Positions 15,591 through 23,287 of a stretch of 32,487 nt of DNA are shown in pieces (the stretch's first letter is position 1; the number at the start of each line of letters is the position of its first letter). The notes beneath the pieces were generated by a model. The model was given only the letters and a program-made list of their open reading frames with translations. It ran no database searches and was not told where the DNA came from. Origin of the DNA: JACOMS01 sp964352785 (lineage in GTDB: Bacteria; Pseudomonadota; Alphaproteobacteria; Caulobacterales; Maricaulaceae). The position numbers were made by a program, and so were the translations under genes. The DNA lies in NCBI GenBank assembly GCA_964352785.1, contig CAYGTI010000029.1:1-32487 (forward strand). The letters are read 5' to 3'.

Positions 15591-16703
15591 ATGAAGCTAT
15601 TCTTTTTACGCCTACTTATTATTTGCTCCATGATCTTCATTGGCCTGAGCGTAACAGCCACAGCAACGGTGAAAATCAAAGATATTGTAGATGTTGAAGG
15701 CGTAAGGGGGAACGATCTGGTCGGGTATGGTCTTGTAATCGGTCTTGACGGGACGGGCGATACGATTCGAAACTCGCCCTATACCGAGGAAGCGCTATCT
15801 AATCTACTCGAACGTCTTGGCGTTAACATTCAAGGGAGCGACTTTCGCCCGAACAATGTGGCCGCTGTTATCATCAACGCCTCTCTACCGCCATTTGGAC
15901 GGTCCGGATCCAGCATCGATGTCAATGTGTCCTCTATTGGGGATGCGTCAAGTCTTGCAGGCGGAACACTCATCATGACTCCTCTTAACGCCGCTGACGG
16001 TGATGTTTACGCTGTTGCCCAAGGCAGCGTTCTGATCAGCGGTTTTAAAGCCGAAGGCGATGCGGCCTCAATAACAGAAGGCGTTCCGACATCAGGCACA
16101 ATTCCAAATGGCGCGCGTATCGAACGGGAAGTTAATTTTGATTTTGGTTCCATGTCGCGTATTCGCCTGGCTCTGCGCGCCCCTGATTTTACAACGGCGG
16201 AGCGTATAGAAGGCAAAATCAACAAGAGCTACGGCAGCCCCATCGCAACACTATTGGATTCAGGGACAGTAGAAATTGATCTTCGCACAGTCACGCAATC
16301 ACCGGCTAGGTTAATTAGCCAGATTGAAAATTATGATTTGGTCCCTGCGCAAAAAGCGCGTGTCGTTGTCGATCAACGCTCCGGTACCATCGTCTTGGGG
16401 CAAAATGTCAAAGTTTCGTCTGTCGCTATTGCACAGGGTAATTTGTCGATAAAAATAGCAGAATCAGCGGTCACAGCACAGCCCAATCCTTTTTCCCAAG
16501 GCGACACAATTATCCTGCCACGCACGAACATTGACGTTACTGACGGCGAGCCTGGAAATATTGCTGTGATTGAAGAGAATATCACCCTGCCGGACCTCGT
16601 GGCCGGCCTTAACGCGCTAGGCGTTTCGCCGCGTGAAATGATAGATATTTTAAAGACAATGAAAACAGCCGGAGCGCTTCACGCAGAACTTGTCCTGCAA
16701 TAG
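15591..16703 (+). CDS. flgI: Flagellar P-ring protein FlgI
   Basis: A protein of 370 aa with a cleavable signal (hydrophobic 3-19, cleavage near TATA), then 'VKIKDIVDVEGVRGNDLVGYGLVIGLDGTGD' in pieces, 'SLPPFGRSGSSIDV', 'GGTLIMTPLNAADGDVYAVAQG' and the C-terminal 'LNALGVSPREMIDILKTMKTAGALHAEL'. These are FlgI hallmarks throughout. FlgI forms the P ring around the rod in the periplasm, aided by FlgA. Only 2 bp separate it from flgL. It converges on fliG with a 15-bp gap and no clear terminator. Confidence 0.96.
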   Translation: MKLFFLRLLIICSMIFIGLSVTATATVKIKDIVDVEGVRGNDLVGYGLVIGLDGTGDTIRNSPYTEEALSNLLERLGVNIQGSDFRPNNVAAVIINASLPPFGRSGSSIDVNVSSIGDASSLAGGTLIMTPLNAADGDVYAVAQGSVLISGFKAEGDAASITEGVPTSGTIPNGARIEREVNFDFGSMSRIRLALRAPDFTTAERIEGKINKSYGSPIATLLDSGTVEIDLRTVTQSPARLISQIENYDLVPAQKARVVVDQRSGTIVLGQNVKVSSVAIAQGNLSIKIAESAVTAQPNPFSQGDTIILPRTNIDVTDGEPGNIAVIEENITLPDLVAGLNALGVSPREMIDILKTMKTAGALHAELVLQ

Positions 16704-16718
16704 CAAGCCTAAGCCTTA

Positions 16719-17822
16719 TTAATCATCACTGACCGGCTTCATCAATTCTATTTTCTTATCTTTTTCCAGCTTGCTAATGAAGCCCATCAAGCCGGAGATC
16801 GCATTATCACCCTCTTTTTGGGATAGACTTTTAATATCTTCAACCTGTTCTTTGTACTGTCCAGCCATGCGCTGCGAGATATTAGAATAGAAAAACTCAA
16901 TTGTTTTGGGCGCTTGCTCTTCACCCGCTTTAAGGGCTTTGAGAAGTTTGTTTTGATCAAAATCCCGGAATATCATCGGTATCGCAATTGTCGGCAAACG
17001 GCTTGTCAGGTCCTCAAACGTCAGCATACCCCGCCTAATTTGCTCGGCTTGCTCTGGATTAGACCTCTCAAGGGTTTCGAGCATAATATCACGACGATCA
17101 CGCGGTAAAATTCCTAAAACTTCGCTGACAAACGCTACGGAGTTCTTTGAGTCTCCATCTTGGTCAGCAGATAAAAATTCAATTTGAACCAGTTCGGCAA
17201 TCGCATCAATGGTACGCTGATCAATGGCGGCATCACGGGACATTTCACCGACGCAATCAACAGCCAGATCTTGCGGTAATTCCGCGAGGATTTCACCCGC
17301 AATATCCGTTGAGAATTGCGAAAGGATAATACTGACTACAGCGCTTTTTTTGGTTTTAAGGTAAGCTGCTATGTCAACTATTTTACGACTGCGTAGTTCG
17401 CTCCAAATCGCGTCTGCGGATGTTTTTGGCGGCGGCGGCGGCGGCGGCGCACCGAAAAGCCGATTTACGCGATCTTCCTCGAACAAATTGCCGACTAGCT
17501 CTCTCGCCGCATCGGGCCCGCCTTTAAACCCGCCGCGCCGTGCGCGCAACTCAGTGATAAAATCAGCAACAACCGCAAGCGTGCTCTCGCGCGGAATTTG
17601 CTGGAGGTTCTCCAGCGCGTTCATAAACGAGCGCATATGTTTATCATCGATCTTTTCAACAATAGGCCCCGCGCTTTCCGCGCCAAGCAAAGCAATAATG
17701 ACAGCCGCCTTTTCAGGATAAGTCAAAGGCCGTAATGTGCCCTCTCCAGGCTCAGCAGGCGCCATGGGCGGGGGCGGCGCAACAATGGGTGTATCCGGAG
17801 TCTGGTCAGAAGGCTGTGCCAT
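16719..17822 (-). CDS. fliG: Flagellar motor switch protein FliG
   Basis: A protein of 367 aa. The order is a proline-rich N-terminus (1-30), FliG N domain ('LTYPEKAAVIIALLG', 33-47), a run of seven prolines at 126-132, middle domain, and C domain with 'MLTFEDL' and 'IFRDFDQNKLLKALKAG' near 285-310. FliG sits on the MS ring and exchanges torque with MotA. The usual EHPQ motif of the middle domain, a FliM contact, is replaced by a TKKS-type stretch. The ATG at 17822 overlaps the fliP stop (TGATG) and has GGAG upstream; a GTG at 17825 is in frame. It ends the fliF operon, whereas Caulobacter places fliG directly after fliF. Confidence 0.9.
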   Translation of the reverse strand: MAQPSDQTPDTPIVAPPPPMAPAEPGEGTLRPLTYPEKAAVIIALLGAESAGPIVEKIDDKHMRSFMNALENLQQIPRESTLAVVADFITELRARRGGFKGGPDAARELVGNLFEEDRVNRLFGAPPPPPPPKTSADAIWSELRSRKIVDIAAYLKTKKSAVVSIILSQFSTDIAGEILAELPQDLAVDCVGEMSRDAAIDQRTIDAIAELVQIEFLSADQDGDSKNSVAFVSEVLGILPRDRRDIMLETLERSNPEQAEQIRRGMLTFEDLTSRLPTIAIPMIFRDFDQNKLLKALKAGEEQAPKTIEFFYSNISQRMAGQYKEQVEDIKSLSQKEGDNAISGLMGFISKLEKDKKIELMKPVSDD

Positions 17823-18640
17823 CACGCGACTCCATATCCACGCAAAAGAGCCTCGGTAATTTTAATCCAGCCATCTGCCATAACAAAAAACGCCAACTTA
17901 AACGGTAATGACACCACGACAGGCGGTACCATCATCATACCCATAGCCATCAGAATCGATGCAACTATGAGGTCAATTATGAGGAAGGGAAGAAAAATTA
18001 CAAAGCCAATTTGGAACGCATGCTTAATTTCTGACAACATAAAAGACGTCACCAATAGTGGCAGCGGAACGTTTTCGTCTAAATTATAGCCTCTTGAGGG
18101 CATAGTTGCAGCCAAACGGTCAAGCGTATCACGCTCGACGCGGCTCTCCATAAAATTTCGAAACGGCGTTAGCGTGCGCTCAATCGCTTGGTCTTCTGTA
18201 ATTTCTCCGTCCATATAAGGTGATAAACCTTCGTCCCAAGACTTACTAAACACCGGCTCCATTACGAAAAAAGTTAAAAACATGGCCAGCCCCATGATCA
18301 TCATGTTTGGCGGGGATTGCTGCAAGCCAATAGCTTGGCGCAAAAAAGAAAAAACGATCACCATAAACGGCAGGCAAGTGATCATCATGGCCAGCCCCGG
18401 CGCGAGGCTAAGAACTGTGACAATCAAAAAAAGCTGAATAACACGGGCGTTCAGGCCAACGCTTTGCCCGTCATCATTAGCCTGCGCAGCCCCTAAGACC
18501 TCTAAAATAGAATCCGCCGGGTTTGGCTGGACTTGCGCGTAAGCATCAGGACTAAAAGAGAGTGCCGCAGCCAACAAAGCAAAACCCACGAGCGATAAGA
18601 CCCATAGGCTTTTCTTTTGATATAGCGGCGCAGATGTCAC
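17822..18640 (-). CDS. fliP: Flagellar export gate protein FliP
   Basis: A protein of 272 aa with a signal-like N-terminal helix (about 10-35), then the FliP core: 'LSLAPGLAMMITCLPFMVIVFSFLRQAIGLQQSPPNMMIMGLAMFLTFF' in pieces, 'TPFRNFM' and 'LPLLVTSFMLSEIKHAFQIGF', then a closing pair of membrane helices with 'MGMMMVPPVVVSLPFK'. FliP is the main pentameric subunit of the flagellar type III export gate. It starts at a GTG that overlaps the fliN stop by 4 nt (GTGA). FliQ, FliR, FlhA and FlhB are not in this window. Confidence 0.96.
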   Translation of the reverse strand: MTSAPLYQKKSLWVLSLVGFALLAAALSFSPDAYAQVQPNPADSILEVLGAAQANDDGQSVGLNARVIQLFLIVTVLSLAPGLAMMITCLPFMVIVFSFLRQAIGLQQSPPNMMIMGLAMFLTFFVMEPVFSKSWDEGLSPYMDGEITEDQAIERTLTPFRNFMESRVERDTLDRLAATMPSRGYNLDENVPLPLLVTSFMLSEIKHAFQIGFVIFLPFLIIDLIVASILMAMGMMMVPPVVVSLPFKLAFFVMADGWIKITEALLRGYGVA

Positions 18641-18984
18641 TGCAGCATGTCTTCAGAAATATCGACAATTTGTGTCAATTTGATCCCAATACTACCTGTC
18701 GCGGGATCTGTTTCGATCAGCTCACCGCGCGCAATCACACGGTTATTAATGCACAAATCAACAGGGTCTTCGATTTTACTATCGAGCTGCAGGAGTGAGT
18801 CTTCTTTCATTTGAAGAAGCTCTGCGATCGTTGGCCGCGCTGTGCCAATGACAACCTGAACGGAAACAGGCAAAGCATAAATCGACCGCTTATAGCCCGC
18901 ACTATCTTCGGTATTACGGCGCTCAGCTTCCGGTATGTCTTTTACGTTTGCAGCGGCTTTATCTTTGGTGGCAGCTTTAGTCAT
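18637..18984 (-). CDS. fliN: Flagellar motor switch protein FliN
   Basis: A protein of 115 aa: a charged, disordered N-terminal part (1-30), then a SpoA domain with 'ALPVSVQVVIGTARPTIAELLQM', 'DLCINNRVIARGELI' and 'IGIKLTQIVD'. FliN forms the bottom of the C ring with FliM and docks FliH for export. The ATG directly abuts the stop of the upstream fliH-like gene, and the 3' end overlaps fliP by 4 nt. Confidence 0.94.
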   Translation of the reverse strand: MTKAATKDKAAANVKDIPEAERRNTEDSAGYKRSIYALPVSVQVVIGTARPTIAELLQMKEDSLLQLDSKIEDPVDLCINNRVIARGELIETDPATGSIGIKLTQIVDISEDMLQ

Positions 18985-19728
18985 TTAAATCTCCGCAATC
19001 TGTGTTGACGTCAGTGTTGTTAAAGCAGCTTCGGCCCGTGCAAGACATGCGTCAGAAACGCTTTTGCAATCAATCTCCGCGCCGCCATTTTGCCAAAGCG
19101 CTTTGATGTGCCCGGGCTGCATCTCTTCATCGATGATAATATTCACTTCTAACCCGTGGGCTTTGCACATATCTTTGCAGCCACCTTCGTCATCGGGATG
19201 AACGTGCAAAGTAACAAACCCTGTCTCAGCAACGCTGCAAACCTCAGTAAGAATTGACAATAGCTCCGCGTGCAGTCCTGTGGACATAAGAGACGGGAAA
19301 GCCGCACGCAGACTATTGACAACATGTGATAAATGACTGCGCTCTATGTCACTCGCCATATTTTTAAGTTCAGCTTGTAGTGTATCTACAGCGCTTTGAA
19401 GGAGTTTTATCGTGCCAAGATGTACACCATCGGCTTTAGCTTTACCGTCTTTATATCCTTTATCATAGTCATTCTCGACAGGCGGTTTCACCTCTTGCGG
19501 CGGCGTTTGATCAACCTTCGTTTGGTCAACAGCCGGATCTTTGGGCGCAATAGTACTGGGCGTAATAGTACCATGTCGTGCCGTCATGCTTGCGGTAGGC
19601 ATTTCATGAAACATCGAAAAGTCAGCTTTAATCAACGTAGACTCGGGTGTTTCGCCCTCACTTATAAGGCCGGCAATTTGCGTATCAGGCGCGTAAACTT
19701 TCATTTTTTTGAGCAGAGCGAGATCCAT
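18985..19728 (-). CDS. fliH: FliH-like export ATPase regulator (FlbE type)
   Basis: A protein of 247 aa with a variable N-terminus, a proline/valine-rich linker (60-85), a short 'YDKGYKDGKAKADG' segment typical of FliH, a helical region (100-145) and a C-terminal 'VTLHVHPDDEGGCKDMCKAHGLEVNIIIDEEMQPGHIKALWQNGGAEID' fold like FliH/YscL. In Caulobacter the equivalent flbE (fliH) lies in the fliF operon next to fliN, exactly as here. FliH binds the FliI ATPase and FliN. It overlaps the fliF stop by 1 nt (TAATG). Overall similarity is weak; context is the main support. Confidence 0.75.
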   Translation of the reverse strand: MDLALLKKMKVYAPDTQIAGLISEGETPESTLIKADFSMFHEMPTASMTARHGTITPSTIAPKDPAVDQTKVDQTPPQEVKPPVENDYDKGYKDGKAKADGVHLGTIKLLQSAVDTLQAELKNMASDIERSHLSHVVNSLRAAFPSLMSTGLHAELLSILTEVCSVAETGFVTLHVHPDDEGGCKDMCKAHGLEVNIIIDEEMQPGHIKALWQNGGAEIDCKSVSDACLARAEAALTTLTSTQIAEI

Positions 19729-21329
19729 TAGCTAGCCTTTCTCGTATCTTGGTCGAGCCAACTGGCCAGAAGATCAGCCGCCTCACTCGTTTGCTCGTTT
19801 GCGATTGTCTTTAATTTCTCAATGGGATCATTTTGCTGTGTCTGCGCTGCGCTGTCTGTACCGTCCTCAATCCTTAAGGTTGAGCCGGGCGTTTCGCCCG
19901 TGATAGCCGCTTGCTCTTCAGGTCCGTTAAGCCCAATATTATCGGCAAGCGACATAGGCAGTAGTCCCGGTTCAGGTTCAATCTCGCGCGCGGTCAGCAA
20001 GGGACGCACCACGAAGAGACCAAGAATCAAGACGACTATCGAGAGAAGCCCCGCTTGTATCATGCTCCACAAGTAACGATCTAAAAACTGTTCCAAAAGC
20101 CCCGGTTTTTCAACAAGATCACCCACGGTAGGTTGGTCAAATGACAGGCTTCGCAGCGTGAGTTGATCACCGCGCGCCTCGTCAAGTCCCGCTGCGGTAC
20201 TCACGAGTTGCTCCAAAGCTTGTAATTCCTCAGCCGTGCGCGGCGTGCGAATAACTTCGCCGTCCGCACCGACCTCTGTAATATCGCTCACCAGAACGGC
20301 GACAGTTAGGCGCTTAATACCGCCGGGCAGTATTTCTGTATTTTTAACAATTTCTGAAATCTCATAAGTCACAGTTTCAGACGTTTCGCTGCGGTCGGAT
20401 GTGCTTGTCCCCGCACCGGCATCGCCTTCGGGCAGATTACTTGCCACAGTAACAGAACCGTTTGTGCCTGAATTCGTGTCCGTAACTTCGCTAGTGGTTT
20501 GAGATTTAAGAACACGCGTATCAGGATCAAACGTGCGCTCTGCTGTCGTAATCCGGTTTCTGTCAATATCCAAAGAAACATTGACCCGCGCATTACCAAC
20601 GCCGACCCTAGCTTCAAGCAAACCCATCAAATTTTCTTTAATCTGCGCGGCGCGCTCCAGCTCGCCCATGCCGCCCTTACTCATCTCGCCGTCAAGTCCC
20701 GGTCCTGCAATAACCCCAGCCGCTGTATCGATGACGGCAACTTCGCTGGGGTTTAGCCCAGATACCGCAAGCGCTGTAAGGTATTGAATAGCTTTGGCTT
20801 GCTGCGCGGACAATCCGCCCGAAGCAGACACAGTTACAGAGGCTGATTTTGCCGTTGGGCCACCGGAAAACCCTTTGGATTTTTGTGTCCCCAAATGCAC
20901 ACGCGCGCTTCGGATAGCCGGCATCGCCAGCATCGTGCGCGCAAGCTCGCCTTCTTTCGCCCGCCAATAGGCTGTATCAAACATGTCCGACGTCATCGCA
21001 AAACTGTTCATATCGTCAAATAATTCGTAGCCAACCACGCTTTGACGAGGGAGACCATCACGCGCAAGCTCAAGTCTTAACGAATCACGCCGGGTTCTGT
21101 CCGCGTAAATAGAATTACCTTTAACCTCATAGGCGACATCCATTGTTTCCAGTTTTGCAATGATCTCGCCCGCTGCAGCAGGATCCAAACCTGCGTATAG
21201 AAGATCGGTTTTTGGCTTTAAAGTCACCGTCACAAGGAAATAGAGCGCTGCAATCGTTGCGAGCACACTGAGAACAGAGGCTAAACGGTTCTGGGGCGAC
21301 AAGCCTAACCATACATTTACAATATTCAT
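19728..21329 (-). CDS. fliF: Flagellar MS-ring protein FliF
   Basis: A protein of 533 aa with a first membrane helix (about 17-37), a YscJ/FliF domain ('LYAGLDPAAAGEIIAKLETMDVAYEV' in pieces, 'YWRAKEGELARTM', 'ARVHLGTQK'), a ring-building middle domain with a Ser/Thr/Gly-rich insert (285-320), a second helix (about 425-447) and a C-terminal FliG-binding tail ('IEKLKTIANEQTSEAADLLASWLDQD'). FliF builds the MS ring in the inner membrane. It is the first gene of the fliF-fliH-fliN-fliP-fliG operon, which is tightly coupled. A near-consensus CtrA box lies 47 bp upstream. Confidence 0.96.
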   Translation of the reverse strand: MNIVNVWLGLSPQNRLASVLSVLATIAALYFLVTVTLKPKTDLLYAGLDPAAAGEIIAKLETMDVAYEVKGNSIYADRTRRDSLRLELARDGLPRQSVVGYELFDDMNSFAMTSDMFDTAYWRAKEGELARTMLAMPAIRSARVHLGTQKSKGFSGGPTAKSASVTVSASGGLSAQQAKAIQYLTALAVSGLNPSEVAVIDTAAGVIAGPGLDGEMSKGGMGELERAAQIKENLMGLLEARVGVGNARVNVSLDIDRNRITTAERTFDPDTRVLKSQTTSEVTDTNSGTNGSVTVASNLPEGDAGAGTSTSDRSETSETVTYEISEIVKNTEILPGGIKRLTVAVLVSDITEVGADGEVIRTPRTAEELQALEQLVSTAAGLDEARGDQLTLRSLSFDQPTVGDLVEKPGLLEQFLDRYLWSMIQAGLLSIVVLILGLFVVRPLLTAREIEPEPGLLPMSLADNIGLNGPEEQAAITGETPGSTLRIEDGTDSAAQTQQNDPIEKLKTIANEQTSEAADLLASWLDQDTRKAS

Positions 21330-21375
21330 TTTGTTGCCAATAACGCTTCGTGAATCCTACACCGACCAACGGCCT

Positions 21376-21418
21376 GTTAAGGTTTAGTTAGAAACTGTTA
21401 ACAGATAGTTTACCTTAA
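21376..21418. promoter_or_regulatory. fliF/fliL divergent regulatory region with CtrA-like box and nested dyads
   Basis: On the minus strand 21391-21376 reads CTAA-CTAAACC-TTAAC, one mismatch from the CtrA consensus TTAA-N7-TTAAC and correctly placed for fliF. Next to it is the 10-bp palindrome CTGTTAACAG (21395-21404). Both are enclosed by 7-bp arms TTAAGGT (21377-21383) and ACCTTAA (21412-21418). Caulobacter fliF and fliL are known CtrA targets. Regulation here is inferred. Confidence 0.45.
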
Positions 21419-21475
21419 GCTGCGAAGACTATCCTATTAGGGTTCATGTTATTACGTTTAGGTTGGCTAATCCCC

Positions 21476-22003
21476 ATGGCGAAAAAGAAAAAGCAAAAAC
21501 CTGACGCCGCCGAAAAAGGCGTGGAAGGTGAAGAAACTGTCAAAAAATCGGGCGGGCTAATCCCCAAGCTCTCGATGCTGATTGCTTTAGGCGCAGCCTC
21601 TTTTGGTACAGTTTTTCTTTTGCCACGCGCAGACCCCGCGCCAGCTGTTAGCGATCATAGAGATGCGGGCGATCACGCCGACGCAGAAGAAGTTTTAGAT
21701 TTCACTCAGGAAACAACCTTCCTTGAACTCACCCCTCTGACAATTTCTTTGCAAGAGGACATGCGCATTCTGAAAATCGGGATTACGCTCGAAACTCTTT
21801 ACGGCGAGGAAACAGCTATAGACCCTAATGATCCGAAAATCAGAGATGCATTTATGGGTTACTTACGCGCGCTGCGGCTTGATCAAATACAAGATGCGGC
21901 GTTTATGGCTCAGATGCGCGCGCAATTACTGCGCCGGGCTCAACTCGTGCACGGCACGGATAAAGTTCGCGGCATCTTGATTACAGACTTTTTGGTCAGA
22001 TAA
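21476..22003 (+). CDS. fliL: Flagellar basal-body protein FliL
   Basis: A protein of about 175 aa: a lysine-rich cytoplasmic N-terminus (MAKKKKQK...), one membrane helix (about 30-48), an acidic/histidine linker, and a FliL domain with 'TTFLELTPLTISLQEDMRILKIGITLE', 'KIRDAFMGYLRALRLDQIQD' and the closing 'VRGILITDFLVR'. FliL surrounds the stator and supports torque under load. I chose the ATG at 21476 because it gives the usual FliL N-terminus; an ATG at 21446 would add ten hydrophobic residues. It heads a rightward unit with the DUF6468-like gene and motE, divergent from fliF. Confidence 0.85.
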   Translation: MAKKKKQKPDAAEKGVEGEETVKKSGGLIPKLSMLIALGAASFGTVFLLPRADPAPAVSDHRDAGDHADAEEVLDFTQETTFLELTPLTISLQEDMRILKIGITLETLYGEETAIDPNDPKIRDAFMGYLRALRLDQIQDAAFMAQMRAQLLRRAQLVHGTDKVRGILITDFLVR

Positions 22004-22005
22004 TC

Positions 22006-22596
22006 ATGATCATGGTATCGGTTTCACAAATCACCGCAAACGCCCCTGATTTCATTCTTATCTTGATATCCGGGTTGGCCTGTATGTATTGCGCTTTGCT
22101 TAACCGCAGGCTCAGAAACTTGAATAATTTAAAAACAGGCGTCGGCGCATCTATCGTCACTCTTACCGAAGCCATTGAAAATACGCACAAGGCTGCCCAG
22201 CAAGCTCAACGCTCAACCCTAGAGGCCGTTGCAACCCTCAAAGACCTTCTCGAAACATCTGAGAGCGCGACGCCGCAGATCGCTGGTCTTGTAGCTGAAC
22301 TTGAGCAAGCCAGAGAAAACGCCAAAGCCCAAAGACAAGAGCTTGAGAACACCATCGAAATTTCATTGGCTCACGCCATTACCCGCGCTCAAAATACGGC
22401 GAGCGGACTTTTAAACATCATTTCAGACATCAATGAGAGCAAAGAACAGCTCATTAAAGAACGCGAAGAAGCCGACGCAAAAGCTGAAAAACTAGCAGCA
22501 TTTGAAGAGCGGATGGATAACCACATTACCGACCTTGAGATAGACGCGCCTATTTTAGACGACATTGAAAAACCACGCCTAAAGGCCGTATCGTGA
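22006..22596 (+). CDS. DUF6468-like membrane-anchored coiled-coil protein of flagellar cluster
   Basis: A protein of 196 aa with an N-terminal membrane helix (about 15-32) ending in 'CALLNRRLRNLNNLK', then a long coiled coil (about 45-180) rich in Ala, Glu, Gln and Lys. The 'xLLNRRLRxL' junction after the helix recalls the DUF6468 family found next to fliL in alphaproteobacterial flagellar clusters. Its function is not known to me. It starts 3 bp after the fliL stop and is followed by motE after 10 bp, so it probably belongs to the same transcript. A motor- or stator-associated role is inferred from context. Confidence 0.7.
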   Translation: MIMVSVSQITANAPDFILILISGLACMYCALLNRRLRNLNNLKTGVGASIVTLTEAIENTHKAAQQAQRSTLEAVATLKDLLETSESATPQIAGLVAELEQARENAKAQRQELENTIEISLAHAITRAQNTASGLLNIISDINESKEQLIKEREEADAKAEKLAAFEERMDNHITDLEIDAPILDDIEKPRLKAVS

Positions 22597-22606
22597 GAGC
22601 TGCGCC

Positions 22607-23182
22607 GTGAAAACTTATACCCTACCAATTATTAGTCTTACATTTGGAATTTTGGTCATTAGCCGTGCGGCCACTGTGTCCTCAGAAGTTGTCCCGAGCA
22701 AGGCTCCAGCGCAGACCTTAGAGCAAAGCGAGATGGTAAAAGCCGAAGGTATGCCCCAAAAAGATGACGTTTGCCTCGCCGGTCCTGTCCTCGCCGCCGT
22801 GACAGCCGATCTGGATTTGCTCGCGAAAAGAAAAGTCGACATAGCCGAGCGCGAAACAGCCCTCGCTGCGATAGAGGCCAAGCTGAAAACTCAGATGGTC
22901 GCCGTAGAAGAGGCTAATTTAGAGCTTGAGAAAAAAATTACTCACATGAAGTCACTTGCGAATGACGATCTTACGCATCTCGTCAGAATGTATCAGACTA
23001 TGAAACCAAAACAGGCCGCAGAGATATTTAACTCAATGGACCCCTCTTTCGCGGCGGGTTTCTTAAGAGAAATGAGTAGTGAAAAAGCAGGTTTGATCAT
23101 GGCCAATATGGACACCCGCAAATCCTACACTGTCAGTGTGATCATAGCGGGCCGTAATTCCAAATATAGAAACCCCACGTAA
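22607..23182 (+). CDS. motE: MotE-family protein (MgtE-N-like C-terminal domain)
   Basis: A protein of 191 aa starting at GTG (22607): N-terminal hydrophobic segment (5-22, signal or anchor), a coiled coil (about 70-115) and a C-terminal 'LVRMYQTMKPKQAAEIFNSMDPSFAAGFLREM' to 'AGLIMANMDTRKSYTVSVIIAGRN', the MgtE-N/FliG-like repeat typical of MotE proteins. In Sinorhizobium MotE is a periplasmic chaperone for the motor protein MotC. Here it is the last gene of the fliL unit. A candidate client is the 597-aa exported protein encoded beside motA. No ATG gives a better N-terminus. Confidence 0.75.
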   Translation: MKTYTLPIISLTFGILVISRAATVSSEVVPSKAPAQTLEQSEMVKAEGMPQKDDVCLAGPVLAAVTADLDLLAKRKVDIAERETALAAIEAKLKTQMVAVEEANLELEKKITHMKSLANDDLTHLVRMYQTMKPKQAAEIFNSMDPSFAAGFLREMSSEKAGLIMANMDTRKSYTVSVIIAGRNSKYRNPT

Positions 23183-23278
23183 GTTCATACGCATTGTTTG
23201 CCATCCGCGCCCCTCATATTTGTTAAGAGACAAAGGCGGCTCAGGACTAAAATCCACTCTCGGCTGAATGTTTTTCAT
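23063..23278 (-). CDS. Possible small protein downstream of sthA
   Basis: A 71-codon frame starts with ATG at 23278, 9 bp after the sthA stop, with AGGA seven bases upstream. Its first 30 or so codons lie in the sthA-motE gap. The rest runs antisense through the conserved motE C-terminus, which makes a real full-length protein doubtful. It shows no recognisable domain, signal or membrane segment. I list it only because the start site and spacing are good. Confidence 0.2.
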   Translation of the reverse strand: MKNIQPRVDFSPEPPLSLNKYEGRGWQTMRMNLRGVSIFGITARYDHTDSVGFAGVHIGHDQTCFFTTHFS

Positions 23279-23287
23279 AAATCTATC

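Noticed and set aside
17428..17448. Seven GGC repeats as a possible microsatellite or phase-variable tract
   Set aside because: They are in-frame proline codons of fliG; triplet changes would only alter the proline count. Kept only as a note in the FliG finding.
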